The position numbers were made by a program, and so were the translations under genes. Shown one piece after another: positions 1 through 10,434 of a DNA stretch of 64,000 nt. How positions within the stretch are numbered: position 1 is the first letter of the stretch; every line of letters begins with the position of its first letter. The notes beneath the pieces were generated by a model. The model was not told the origin of the DNA, did not search any database, and worked only from the letters and a program-made list of their open reading frames with translations. Source of the stretch: Plantago major (Eukaryota; Streptophyta; Magnoliopsida; Lamiales; Plantaginaceae). The DNA lies in NCBI GenBank assembly GCA_026545765.1, contig CM048841.1, positions 73,654,217-73,718,216 on the forward strand, written 5' to 3'.

Positions 1-206
1 AAGCTGCAAACCAGGTCGATAAAATTGAAAAACATTAGCAAAGATCTCAAATGTATATGCAGTAACTAAGCATAATTGAAATCTGCCAATGTAAAAGCAA
101 TAGTAAGACTGTAAGACTAAATATGTATCTACGAGAATTTAAACTAGCACGCAATTCTTTATCAGTTAAAATGTCCGTGATACACTGATACTATGGTGTT
201 ATATAC

Positions 207-662
207 CTTCGCTTCCAAAATCTCTGATCTTCTCCGCTGCTTGGAGGGCAGCACCTCTGTAGGATTGTAGTATGTTGGGCAGGTTGTGCAGTATTGATCG
301 TTACACATTCCTAGCTGTCCAGACTTTTGAAGATGTTCATTATTCGCCTTGTAGCCATTCACATGCCAATCATCGTTTTCTATTGTAATTTTAGGTTTGA
401 GCTCAGGACCTTTTCGCGGTAATGCACTTTGGGGGGGCTTAATGATTATTTCTCGGTTGGAGTCGGTACATAAAGGGGCACACACACATGTACATGAAGT
501 TTGTGCTTCCTGTTCAGAGAAGTCCGGAGAGCTCATAGAGATAGACATTGATTCACTCCTTGCATTAGATGAAAAACCCCTATTAGACGAGTCACCCTGG
601 TTGGTTGGATGGACTAATGCAGACGATAACATACGGCTCTCGTACTTTTTTGGAGGATCCAT
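207..662 (-). CDS. CNGC20-like: Cyclic nucleotide-gated ion channel, CNGC20/CNGC19-like, first coding exon (partial gene)
   Basis: This exon encodes the cytosolic N-terminus of a group IVa cyclic-nucleotide-gated cation channel, a family of plasma-membrane Ca2+-permeable channels in immunity and stress signalling. The ATG lies at 660-662. A likely acceptor (gcatacag) sits 14 bases upstream, so there is probably a 5'-UTR intron. About 152 codons are read before a GT donor at 205-206, after the codons for EILEAK. The diagnostic segment is SGQLGMCNDQYCTTCPTYYN, the cysteine-rich motif I know from CNGC19/20 N-termini. The membrane helices, pore and cyclic-nucleotide-binding domain would lie beyond the left edge. 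No frameshift is visible. The family call rests on one motif recognised from memory, plus the expected Ser-rich disordered leader. Confidence 0.8.
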
Positions 663-1380
663 TCTTCAAAGTACCTGTATGCAAGATATCCATATTAACT
701 TTTAACTTGGGAATGAACTGGAGCTTAGCAGTGTATAAGTGAAACTGAGAGACCCAGATATCATCCGATCTTTGAAATTGCATAAAACTCCTCTTTGTGT
801 AAAACCTAGCATATATTTGCAACTATACAGAAGAACATAAACACTATCATTCACAAAGAAAGAATCAAGTAAAGATTTGACCGAGTACATTCTCAGCTCA
901 CCGAGTTCTTGTGAACATTTCATTAATATATCATAATTGCAAGAAGAAACAATAGTAATCTCAATGTAACATTCTCAGCACTTGCATTGTCGTGTAGGTG
1001 GACTAACGGATTTGAAATCTCAGGTTTTCACAAACTAGAGGATTGTTATTCAAGAACAGTCCAAAAAGTAATTTTATGAAAAAGCTGTATGTAAATATTA
1101 CGAAAAACCAGCTCTAACACTCCGGTAGGTGGTGATTCAAATTAAAGTACATAGAACATGGTTTTCCTTCACATTGAGGGAAGCAAACAGTTCTTTTAAG
1201 AATAAAACTTGTAGGAAATCTTGTATCCAACAAAACAGAGAACCATAAGTTATTTTAATTCTTGCTCTTCATAAACCTAGCAATTGCAACTTACATTGCT
1301 CAATCTCTAAAAGATTAATATTTCTAGAACACAACTAATATTTCTTTTTCTCAAGAAAGAAAATCATGATATCGTTCTAA

Positions 1381-1950
1381 TCAAAGACAGACAACAAACA
1401 CTCACCAAAATACAAGAGGAACAACACATAAATTGAAAATCCCAAATGAGAATCTAAAAGTTGAGAAAATGCATGACATTCCCAAGCAAAATGATAAAGA
1501 GAAAACAGAAAGAAAGAAATTCAAGAATGACCAGAAGTGAAGCAGAACAGAGAGTAAGAGAGACAATCAGTCACCAACTAGCAAAAACAATTGATAAAAA
1601 TCCAGTCTTCATGAAGTGGAAAGTAAAGAATTAAATGAAATTTGCCAGAAAAAGAATAGAGGGAAATGAGCATCATGAAATCAAAGAAAAACAACAAACA
1701 CTGAACAAGCAGCATCAAAATTCAAGAACAGCAACACATAAATTGAATGATTACATGACATTCCCTGGAAAAAGAAATTCAAGACTGGCCAGAAGTGAAG
1801 AAGGACAGAGAGTATGAGAGACAGACAGTCACCAAGTAGCAAAAACTACTGATAAAAATGGAGTCTTTATAGAGAGGAGAGTAGAAATAGGAATGGTGCA
1901 AAAAAAATTAATTTGACAGAAAAAGGAATAGGGGCAATGAGAGTTGAAAT
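1381..1950. repeat. Diverged tandem duplication of about 290 bp
   Basis: Two consecutive copies, roughly 1381-1680 and 1682-1950, share a series of blocks in the same order. These include acaacaaacact, acacataaattga, catgacattccc, a run ending in ccagaagtgaag, cagtcaccaa.tagcaaaaac and tgataaaaat. They differ by many substitutions and small indels, so the duplication is old. It lies upstream of the channel gene; no function is implied. Confidence 0.7.
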
Positions 1951-2049
1951 GTTTGTTTTCTTACTAGTGAAGAAAATTAAACTTACTGTGTGACTGATGA
2001 AAAGTTGCACGTAAAATACATACAGTATGATATGGGTAATTGGGTATGG

Positions 2050-2085
2050 CCAAACAAAACAACAACAACAACAACAACAAGAAAG
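2050..2085. repeat. (AAC)n microsatellite followed by a purine run
   Basis: A perfect run of aac/aca units is followed by gaaagaaagaaagaag-type purine repeats. It is a simple-sequence tract. Confidence 0.85.
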
Positions 2086-2565
2086 AAAGAAAGAAGAAAA
2101 AGACTGCGTCAATTTGAGCTCAGCAGATTCTCCTCAACTGACAACGTTGTTGTCATTAATGTTCTGTTAATCACTTTCAACACATACGCGTTTAGCGAAA
2201 TTTACTTCTAAATTTGGCTTAGCCTCCAATATTTATTAGAACATTCTTTCAAAAAAGAAAAGAAAAGCTGATTTTATATTAGACAACTATAAGAATTATA
2301 AAATTAGTTGAACTTTATTTTAGTCGATTCGTCAATGCGCCAAGCGCGAATCTTCGATACATGAATCTAATCCGATCCGTCTAATTTCAGTTCGAAGTCA
2401 ATTTTTCAATTATTTTAGGTACGAAGGTTTATAATTTATTTTTTTAATATTTAAAAATTCCCAAAAATATACATATTGACTATAATAACCTTAATGATAT
2501 AATTATTTATTAAAATATGTATATATAATAAATTATTTCAATATTGTAAAATTACATAAATAACC

Positions 2566-2587
2566 TATATATATATATATATATATG
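2566..2587. repeat. (AT)n microsatellite
   Basis: Uninterrupted alternating ta/at of about 20 bases within a very AT-rich stretch. Confidence 0.85.
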
Positions 2588-2663
2588 AAAAATCAAATAC
2601 ATAAAATTTACATAAAATAAAATGTTTAAAATGGGAAACGTTTATCTTCTCTTAATTCATTGC

Positions 2664-2736
2664 AGATACTTTCTGAAGAACACGAAGAACCCTAATTGTC
2701 CAGCGAAGAACCCTAATTCTCCAGCGAAGAACCCTG
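2664..2736 (+). repeat. Short tandem repeat, gcgaagaaccct units
   Basis: Three imperfect copies of a unit of about 20 bases (agaaccctaattctccagcg) lie immediately upstream of an ATG at 2746. It may be the 5' leader of the decayed FAR1-type gene downstream: ATGGAGGAGTTTAAAG is followed by GTTTGTG, a possible first exon and donor. That link is inferred. Confidence 0.5.
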
Positions 2737-3101
2737 CTTGAATTGATGGAGGAGTTTAAAGGTTTGTGAATATTCTCCAAGCAATCCGTTGTTACTACAG
2801 TTTGTCTCTTCAAATTGACTCTGAGAGTTTATTAGAATCGATGTTTTCTGATATTTGTTCAATTCAACTCGAACACAAATCAATGTTATGATGTTGTTCT
2901 CACTTGAATTCGATGTTGTGATGTTGGATATTGATATGTGAAATAATCAAATAATCATAATCATCTCCATCTGTGTTGGCTTTTTTCTATTCTCACGTCG
3001 TTCATCTGAGTGATTTACATTATCGCTAATTAAGTTGAAGTTGCCCTTTGCAATATAATAATAAACCTGACAACAAACCTTTGAATATTTATGTTCAGTT
3101 G

Positions 3102-3230
3102 TTGCCGCACGGTTTCTGATTTATTGCCGCGGCATTATGGCGCAAAATATTATTCTGTCCTAGAACGGAATGGAATGTACTTAGTCATGTAATTTTGTTG
3201 CTCCAAGACATTTGATTCATTGCCGCATCA
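3102..3230 (-). repeat. GGCAAT-type dispersed motif, inverted copy
   Basis: Read on the minus strand, 3102-3130 matches the unit repeated at 7625-7975: it contains GCGGCAATAAATCAG, then a short spacer, then CGTGCGGCAA. A shorter relative is the tgattcattgccgcat block at about 3211-3226. The two blocks flank the decayed transposase gene in opposite orientation. Confidence 0.6.
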
Positions 3231-3239
3231 CTCTTTAAT

Positions 3240-4043
3240 AAACATCATAGGAAGTTTCATTACTATTTAAATATTGAATATGAATTAGATATTTAATTAT
3301 CTGTTATTTTATCATCTATAGATAATATGATGGGCATGATGTTTCTAAAGGTGGAATTGGGAGAATGATGATGAGATGACCATAGAAGATTTACCATCCG
3401 ATTGGGGACAACAAATATCAAAATTATGTGAATGGAGAATCATGACATCCAGAAACCTGATGATGATGTTAAGTATGTTTTTGTTCATTGGAAGCATGTT
3501 TCAATTTATGCACACCAATGGACGCTCATTAGAGAAGTCAAGAGATTGATTAGAGAACCCATCGAATGAAGGATGAATGTGGAATGGGAATGGAATGAAT
3601 GAATGGAATGAATGTAAACATGGTTGGCGAAGGAAAGTTTTGCAATTATAGAGTGCAAAGCAAGAGAAAGCGAAGATTGGAAGCCAAATTTTGAGTGCAC
3701 GCGGGATGAAGATAAGTTATACTCGTTTCATATATAAGCAATCAACACAACCACCCTCTACAACTCAGAAGACCGCCCATCGCCTTAAATGTAACAGATG
3801 CAATTGAATAATAAGTAATTGATTTATATTACATCAAATGCTTAATTAGACTAAATGTAGAGTTTGTTATTTTATATGACGGAACCACAGTTTACCTTTT
3901 ACTCATTGAACGGATAAAAATTCTAGTAGAGATCCTCGAATCTACGGAGGTCTCCCCAGTCCTTTTCGTCCCAAGTCCGTATACAATTATCACGATAAGA
4001 AAGAGCAGTTGGTAGATGGTGATGATGCTAACACTCCGAAGGG
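3240..4043 (+). other. Upstream part of the FAR1-type locus, no clear domain
   Basis: A possible acceptor (catctatag at about 3314-3322) precedes short open stretches such as EDLPSDWGQQISKLCEW, but nothing matches the FAR1 DNA-binding domain. About 150 bases of atggaatgaatg-like repeats occur near 3565-3615. I see no reliable gene here. Confidence 0.4.
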
Positions 4044-5971
4044 ATGAAGATGAATGATCCGGACATGAAGGTCGAAGTAACGGATGACCAAGCTCTTAGT
4101 GTTATATTTTGGTCGGATGGATTTTCACAAGCATCATACAATTGTTTTGGTGATGTTCTGGTGTTTGATAGCACATATAAGACTAACAAGTATGGTGTTC
4201 CACTAGTAATTATGTCAGGTGTTGATAATCACTTGAGAAACTGCATTTTTGGTGCTGCGTTGATGTGCAATGAGACAATCGAGGTATACATTTGGCTGTT
4301 GAGTACATTTAAAAAGGTGATAGGAGGGAAGAACCCGGTGTCAGTTTTGACTTACCAAGATGCAGCCATGCGCTCTGCAATTTCAGTCGAGTTTCCATAA
4401 GCAAGACATAGGTTGTGCAGTTGGCATTTGATGAGGAATTGCATGCAGAAAGTGAAAGATCAAAAGTTCACTCAATCTCTGGAAAACCTCCTTAAGCAAA
4501 ATGTTATTGTTCCGGAGTTCGAGCTGTCTTGGGCTGAACTGACTGAACCATTTGTGGAAAATAAGTGGTTGAAAGATTTATATGACATGTGGAGCGAAGC
4601 TTACTTTCGCAGGCATTTCACATGAATGATGTCAACGACTCAAAGAGCAGAGTCGTTGAACTCGCAATTCAAGGACAATGGTAAGGCTGTAAATAACATC
4701 ACCTCATTCCTGAAGCATTATCATGTTGTTCTTGGGAGAATTCGTTCCATTTTTTTGGTTGCTGAAGAAGAATCTGAACATGAGCCACCGTACATCAGGC
4801 CGGGCGCACCTTTATTCCATCTGGAAAAGCATGCATCATCATTTTGCAACAATAATGTGTTCAAGGAATTACGTACATAAATTCTTAGAGAGCAAGCGCT
4901 TGTCATTGTAGACTCGAGGAAGGAAGACAATAAATTTTCTGGAACTTTTACTAGGTACATATCACATGATAATAAAGAATGGACGGTTGAAGTAGACCTG
5001 AATGAGAAAAAATTTATTTGTAGTTGCACGATGTTGGAGACCGATGGATTGCCCTGCTGTCACTTGTTTTCTGCATTTAAATCACTACACCTAACGCAGA
5101 TCCCTACTGAATGCATATGGCCTTGATGGACGAAATGCATTGGAAAAGAACTCCTGAAGACATATCCAATTGTGTTGCCTGCAATGAATCCACAGATACA
5201 AAAGTTTGTCAAACTCCAGAGAGATTCCGCCTTTTCTAATTTTGTAGCATCACAATCAGAATCGCGAACAAAGTCCACGGAGAGATCTCGATTTAAAATG
5301 TATGAATCCGATGATTCTGGAGTGGAAGATGATGCAATGCGGCACGATAAATCGGCTCCGGCCGATAATTCCAAGAAATTTAATGTCCGTGATCCCAACA
5401 ATTCAAGTAAGTATAATGCTCGGGATCCGAGAAAGGTGGCATCAAGAGGCGCACGGAAAGGTTCAAAGCAAAGATGCGGTACATGTGGGTATGTATCTTT
5501 ATATTTTCTTATTAGTAGCCGATATTGATTTTAAATAGCATGCCGTATTTAATTATTCATAAAGCGATTATGCTGACAAGTTTGTCTTTTGTATTGAAAA
5601 AGGTAGTTGGGACATAAAGGTGGATCTTGCTTGAGAAAATGTGGTACATGTGGGTATGTACCTTTATATTTTTCATATTTGTATATGATGCTGCTATTGA
5701 TCTAGAACATGTAGTTACATATAATTGTTCATACAGTGTTCATTGGTTATGCTGAGTCGATTACTTTTCGTGTTGATCTATCGAGCTTGGACATAAAGAT
5801 GGATCTTGCTTGAGAAGAGGCAAGAATGGTGCCAAAAAGTTGAATAAAAAGTCAAAAGATGAGGTGGATAATGATCCTGATGACATGAATGAGCCCGGTA
5901 TTGATGACATCGAAAATGAACCTCAGATGCCGTGCGAAGATGATGAGATTGAAGATGAAGGCCCAATAGAA
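4044..5971 (+). pseudogene. FAR1/FHY3-related (FRS) MULE-transposase-like gene, decayed
   Basis: FRS proteins are transcription factors domesticated from Mutator-like transposases; close relatives remain inside MULEs. The order of parts here is right. A MULE transposase core comes first (MKMNDPDMKVE, then FGDVLVFDSTYKTNKYGVPL at 4044-4400). The conserved CSWHLMRNC segment follows at 4413. TTQRAESLNSQFK is at about 4635. A SWIM zinc finger (CSC..10..CCH) is at about 5020-5060. A C-terminal zinc-knuckle-like tail (CGTCG, then GHK.GSC) ends in an acidic tail and stop near 5971. In-frame stops at about 4398, 4623 and 4878 and a frame change before the SWIM finger break the protein. The N-terminal FAR1 domain is not recognisable. 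It could be a relic MULE transposase or a dead FRS gene; the neighbourhood of repeats favours a transposon. Confidence 0.75.
5472..5819 (+). repeat. Tandem duplication of a zinc-knuckle mini-exon with its intron
   Basis: The block running from the codons for CGTCG through a donor (gtatgta), a short intron, and the codons for GHK.GSCLR occurs twice, about 167-181 bases apart. The starts are at 5472 and 5639, and the GHK exon starts at about 5608 and 5789. Copies differ by substitutions only in the exonic part. If spliced, the second copy would add another C.GHK..C unit to the FRS tail. Confidence 0.65.
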
Positions 5972-6176
5972 TGAGTATGATTTGACTACATGGAACAACG
6001 AATTTTGAACTTTACAATATTTTTCGACTAACGATTTATATATCCAATACGAATTGGACTTGTTATGCTTGGATACAGTTTTTAATAATATACTATTTTG
6101 TTGGTTGACGTATGCTTCATTTTCATTGTTACCTCTGTGATGGATGTTTCATATTGATGTGTGTAAGTGTACCAAT

Positions 6177-6288
6177 CTGATAACGTTGCCACAACAACTA
6201 TGGTTGACGGTAGCGACAATTGATTCTGATGTCCTTTGCTAGTCATGCTGTCGCGACATAACCATCGTTGTTGCGGTAACGTTATTAG
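6177..6288. repeat. Imperfect hairpin / inverted repeat (about 40-bp arms)
   Basis: The left arm 6177-6218 and right arm 6249-6288 are reverse complements at about 80% of positions (ATAACGTT, CAACAAC, ATGGTT and GCGACA are shared), with a 30-base loop. It may be a small foldback element or a terminal structure of the repeat-rich unit here. No target duplication was identified. Confidence 0.7.
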
Positions 6289-6439
6289 TAAATAACCAAG
6301 GTAAAATATGTTATGGACTTGCTATAGACTGGATCAACAATATAAATTTGGGCTTGGATAGGCCCATAGAATGTAATACATGCAAATCAATAGCCTAATA
6401 GCTACTAATTTTGAAAATGAACATGACCATAAAATTTGA

Positions 6440-6730
6440 TCAAGATAAAACGTTAAATTAAAATTGATAATATTAAAATGCACTCTGACGTATTTTCACG
6501 ACGTGTCATTTTCTTTAGACTTAGCGTTACTGTAAGGGCCGGGAGTGTTCGGGCTTTCAGTGGCCCGGTCCGGGTCCCATCATTTTTCGAAGATCCAGGG
6601 CCGGCCCATGGTCCATTTCCGGGACTGAAAATTTGGGTCCGGGCACGGGCTGATGAGGGTCGAATCTGGCCCAATAGTGAAAAATCAATTTATGTACATT
6701 CTTCTTTATTATGCATATCCTACCAACTTA
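6440..6730. other. GC-rich insertion inside a partial repeat unit
   Basis: The sequence at about 6480-6530 resembles the last part of the 235-bp repeat (cgacgtgtc...gacttagcgttactgtaag). It then changes abruptly to GC-rich DNA (about 6538-6672, ggcccggtccgggtcc, cagggccggcccatgg) unlike its surroundings. The GC-rich block looks inserted. Motifs like cagggccggccc occur at ends of some hAT elements, but I found no matching second end. Confidence 0.4.
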
Positions 6731-7428
6731 ATTTTTTTTCTAGCTTCAATTGTATTTTGCGTAAGTACTTAAGGTAAATTAATGGAATATAGTTTGAAAA
6801 TCTAAAATTGTCCTACGTAATAACAAAATAAAACGTTCAAGTAAATTTATAATATCATAAGGCAAGGTAAGAGATTTACATGACGTGTCGATCTTTCGAG
6901 ACTTAGCATTACTGCAAGGACGAGTCATGCTTCCGATAAAGTGACAATGAACATAACCGACGTAATTTTTTTTCTAGTTTGAATTTCTATTTTGCGTAAG
7001 TACTTAAGGTAAATTAATTGAATATAGTTTGAAAATCTAAAATTGTCCTACGTAATAACATTATAAAATGTTCAAGTAAATTTATAATATCATAAGGCAA
7101 GGTAAGAGATTTACATGACGTGTCGATCTTTCGAGACTTATCGTTACTACAAGGACAAGTCATGCTTCCGATAAAGTGACAATGAACGTAACCAACGTAA
7201 ATTTTTTTTTCTAGTTTCAATTTCTATTTTGCGTAAGTACTTAAGGTAAATTAATTGAATATAGTTTGAAAATCTAAAATTGTCCTACGTAATAATATGA
7301 TAAAACGTTCAAGTAAATTTATAATATCATAAGGCAAGGTAAGAGATTTATATGACGTGATCTTTCGAGACTTAGCGTTACTGCAAGGATAAAGTGACAA
7401 TGAATGTAACCAACGTAATTATTTTAAT
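6731..7428. repeat. Tandem array, three units of about 235 bp
   Basis: The landmark gcgtaagtacttaaggtaaa recurs at 6759, 6994 and 7231, giving periods of 235 and 237. All three units share the order: T-run, tctagtttcaatt, landmark, attgtcctacgtaata, ataatatcataaggcaaggt, and gacttagcgttactgcaag. The third unit is slightly deleted near its end. A partial, interrupted fourth unit lies upstream at about 6430-6535. Confidence 0.85.
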
Positions 7429-7624
7429 CTGTTTTTCATAGATTTTTTACACAAAGGCCATGGATCCTTTTGCACTTTGAAATTTGTTTGATATTCATAT
7501 CATTTACATTTAGGACACACATAATTTTTTTCAATCTTTCCTGCTAATAATGAAATGTGTTGGGCAAGTGTTTTAAGACTTGTTTGACATTGATGATGAA
7601 TTGTTTGTGAATTTGTTGTTGTGA

Positions 7625-7975
7625 CAATAAATCAGATGCCATGCGGCAAATCAAATACTAAGATACTTGTTATTCTAATGCTCTTGCAATAACCCATATA
7701 ACATGTAGAAAACTGGTTAGCAGTGGACATGTCCCTCTACCGATGCGGCAATAGATCAGGCGCCGTGTGGCAACTCAAATGCCAATATACTCCAATGATC
7801 TGGCAATAAACCGATTGCCGCACGGCATCTGGTATCCAGTGAGTCTATTAATGCCTACTGTTGTGGCAATCAGTAAGATACCATGCGGCAACATGAACAC
7901 TAAAGTGCTGGATTCCAACCTATGCAATATATTTCATTCTAATGCCCTGGCAATAAATCATATGTCGTGCTAGAA
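7625..7975 (+). repeat. GGCAAT-type degenerate repeat, about five copies
   Basis: Units of about 28 bases start at about 7625, 7746, 7796, 7862 and 7948. Each resembles GGCAATAAATCAG-ATGCC-ATGCGGCAA. Spacing is irregular (50-120 bases). An inverted copy lies at 3102-3130. This resembles subterminal binding-site repeats of DNA transposons, which is an inference. Confidence 0.6.
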
Positions 7976-8118
7976 AATAAGACAACATAAATTCCAACTA
8001 AAAATAGCTGACAAAACTGAAGAATGGATAACCAAAGTTGATTACAATTCCATCCTATCATCGAATTCACCAAAATAAGACAGCATAAATTCCAACTACA
8101 AATAGCCGACAAGTGCGT
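7974..8118. repeat. Short direct duplication, period 98
   Basis: The block aaaataagaca.cataaattccaacta.aaatagc.gacaa occurs at 7974 and again at 8072, nearly identical. Confidence 0.75.
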
Positions 8119-8211
8119 TCAACAAAAATTCTACGAATTAAACTACAGGTAATTGACCAAAGTCATGAACATCAAAAGAAAATAGATAAAAGATTACGAT
8201 GAACTAGATTT

Positions 8212-9530
8212 TTAGGTTGAATCGCCTTCACCCGATGTGCCAGCACCATCCTCATCATTAGAAGCTAGTGGAGTGTGAGTACCATCCTCGTCACCAGAAT
8301 CTGAAGTAGTGTGAGTACCATCCTCTTCACCAGAATCTGAAGTAGTGTGAGTACCATCCTCGTCATTAGAAGCTGATGGAGTGTGAGTACCATCCTCGTC
8401 ATCATGAGCCGATGGTGATTGAACAGGAGTACAAATCTCGACTCCCAAATGACTAGCCAAAATCTCGAGCGTCTCAACAATTTTCTTATTATGTGCTTCT
8501 TGAGCAAGCCGATGCCTATTGAACCATTCGGGCTCATCCTCAGTCATGGAGGGTGGTTGTGGAGCCAAGGGAGTTTGTGCATTAGCCACATTCCCAACAC
8601 CGTCTCTACCAACTTGTGGATCAACCGCATTCCCCACGTTGTCTCTACCAACTTGTTCTTCACCTCGCATTTGTTTTATAATTTGGTTCGACAACGAGCT
8701 TTTAGGAGGCTCCCAACTAAAGTTTGTACCCACATCTACACCAGATTTCGAACACAAAGCAGTAATCAGACAGGGGAAAATGATGTTGTACCTTTTTTGT
8801 CCTGTTCCTTTTTCACCATCCTTCGTCATAGAATTCTCCTTCATTAAGATATCTGATGCCAACTTAATCTGAGATGATATAAGTCTCCCTACATCAACCC
8901 GCAAACCCTTCAACAATGCATATATGAGCAAACACCTATCTTCCCTGAAATGTGACAGATTCGAGCTTGGCATCAAGCTGAAGTAAACAAACTGTTGCCA
9001 AATCCGACCTTTAAAGTTCACTTGGTCTTTCTTGAGGGATCTTGACCCATCCTTTCCTTTTTGCCACTTAGCACCTGGATGCCAATAGTATCCAAAACTA
9101 CGTCCCAATCAATTGCTTTCCTATCAATGATATGATATTCATCAACATCGGAAGCATCAGAAGTTTTTAGCCTAAAACTAGGCAATCCGAAGAAGTCATT
9201 TTCACTAAATTTGACTCGAGACTCTCCTACTCTAACTATGTCGGCATCTGATATATCCGGGAGTGCAACGTAGAAGTCTATCACGGTCTTCCGATGGTAC
9301 TCCTTTGGAGTAGCAAAGAGTTTACCCCAATTGCGCATCTTACAAGCTTCATCTAGAAAGGGGTAGATGTTTGGTTCTACAGTGACACCCCTTTCAGGCC
9401 ATACGGTCATGTTACCCAGCAGGTGCCTTCGTTTCGCGTACACCAACGTCAACTCATTGGTTGTTGGGTGTTTCTTTGTATTGGTTGCTTGCTTGGTTGA
9501 TGCAGGAGCATGCTTTCGTTTAGGTGCCAT
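8212..9530 (-). pseudogene. Gene with putative plant transposon protein domain, frameshifted
   Basis: Translation starts at the ATG 9528-9530 (MAPKRKHAPAS, basic leader), 19 codons downstream of nothing else suitable. A strong acceptor (T-run then aattcag at about 9550-9556) lies just upstream, and a GT donor exon is at 10315-10434. The first frame runs through WGKLFATPKEYHRKTVIDFY. Around 9065-9085 the homologous reading moves to another frame: WHPGAKWQKGKDGSRSLKKD, then WQQFVYFSLMPSSNLSH, LLIYALLKGLRVDVGRLIS and IIFPCLITALCSKSGVD. These blocks match the plant-specific domain annotated as putative plant transposon protein, often found in retroelement-related genes. Both frames then end in an acidic 12-residue repeat tail. 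The single frame change makes it a likely pseudogene, or marks a sequencing error. Biochemical role unknown. Confidence 0.7.
8236..8415 (-). repeat. 36-bp minisatellite encoding a 12-residue acidic repeat
   Basis: About five tandem 36-base units encode variants of DEDGTHTPSASN at the C-terminus of the transposon-protein gene. Units differ at a few positions. Confidence 0.85.
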
Positions 9531-9556
9531 CGACACAAATGACCTGAATTAAAAAA

Positions 9557-10314
9557 AAAAAAAAAGTTAACTGATTAGTGTCGATAGTTGAATACAACAA
9601 TAGCTTAAAGAAGCAACAATGCCTAGAAAGAAATAATATTAAAGAGACCCCTGCTGCTTTGAATCATAGTCATGGAAAAGTCCATCCATAAATTCAGAAA
9701 TGAAATTTATATGCACACTATCATTTAGAAATAGTCAAAAATAAAAACCCATGCCAAAAGCCAAAACATTCATGGACCAGAGACTTTGGAACCCTTCATT
9801 ACCGCTAAACCCATCTCAATCAGGACTGATGCAGTAGCATCATCTGGAGCATAATAAATTCAGCAACATTGATTCCAGAAAACTGAGCTACCTATTCTTT
9901 ACTATTCTCCCTAAGCTAAATACTGAGTAGAATACAAAGACCAAGTGTGAAACTAGGTACCTTTTCTAGCTCAACCATGCCAACAACCAGAGCAGTCACG
10001 CCTGGTATCATGGTTGGGAGGCCTATGTCTAATTCAAGATGGAGATTTCTTTCCAAAAACTCGTATCCATGATCCACCAAATTCAAATTTATATGCACAC
10101 CATCATTAATTAGGAAATTTTTTTAGGGTTCTTGGATGTTAAAATTGGGGAAAATTTTTCAATACTTGCAGAGCCTAAAGACGTAATCGATTCAAGTAAG
10201 AGCAATACATATATTTCAGACATCAATTCTACTCGAGATACTCTAAATTTTTCAAAGAGCTGGAAACTAAAACGAAATCCAAATTTGAAAAAGAGACGAG
10301 TGAAATCTCTTACC
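9557..10314 (-). other. Intron of the plant-transposon-protein gene
   Basis: The span lies between a clean donor (CAAAG|GTAAGAG, about 10314) and the acceptor at about 9550. It is AT-rich. The phrase aatttatatgcacac.atcatt recurs at about 9705 and 10088, a small direct repeat. No coding exon is supported. Confidence 0.5.
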
Positions 10315-10434
10315 TTTGAGAGCGCGACGTGCCGAGGAACACGAAGTAGAGAAGCGGCGCCGATAGAGACGCTGGAGGAGAACAAGCGGCGGAGAGGAAG
10401 AAGAAGAAGAAGACGCAGTCAGACGGAAATATGA
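10315..10434 (-). other. Probable 5' non-coding exon
   Basis: On the minus strand this is a pyrimidine-rich leader (cttcttcttcttcttcctc...) ending at CAAAG|GTAAGAG, a textbook plant donor. No ATG opens a long frame, so it is probably a 5'-UTR exon of the gene at 8212-9530. Confidence 0.5.

Larger units (their letters stand above)
663..2640. other. Upstream/5'-UTR region of the channel gene, AT-rich, no coding exon found
   Basis: No convincing coding exon is visible. The region probably holds the 5'-UTR intron and promoter of the minus-strand channel gene. It contains a diverged direct duplication (listed separately), an (ACA)n/(AAC)n microsatellite near 2055-2080 and an (AT)n run near 2568-2586. 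Short ORFs here are low-complexity. Confidence 0.5.

Noticed and set aside
3506-3700. ORF with HSIHSFHSHST repeats on the minus strand
   Set aside because: Produced by the atggaatgaatg simple repeat.
6538-6672. hAT transposon end (cagggccggccc)
   Set aside because: Only one suggestive end; no partner inverted end or 8-bp duplication could be found.
8236-8415. CRISPR-like or satellite array
   Set aside because: The 36-base units have no spacers and encode an acidic protein repeat; the organism is a plant.
10132-10434. Plus-strand ORF ending in RRRGRRRRRRSQTEI
   Set aside because: The Arg-run comes from the complement of a CTTCTT-rich 5' leader; the minus strand shows a good donor site and leader exon.
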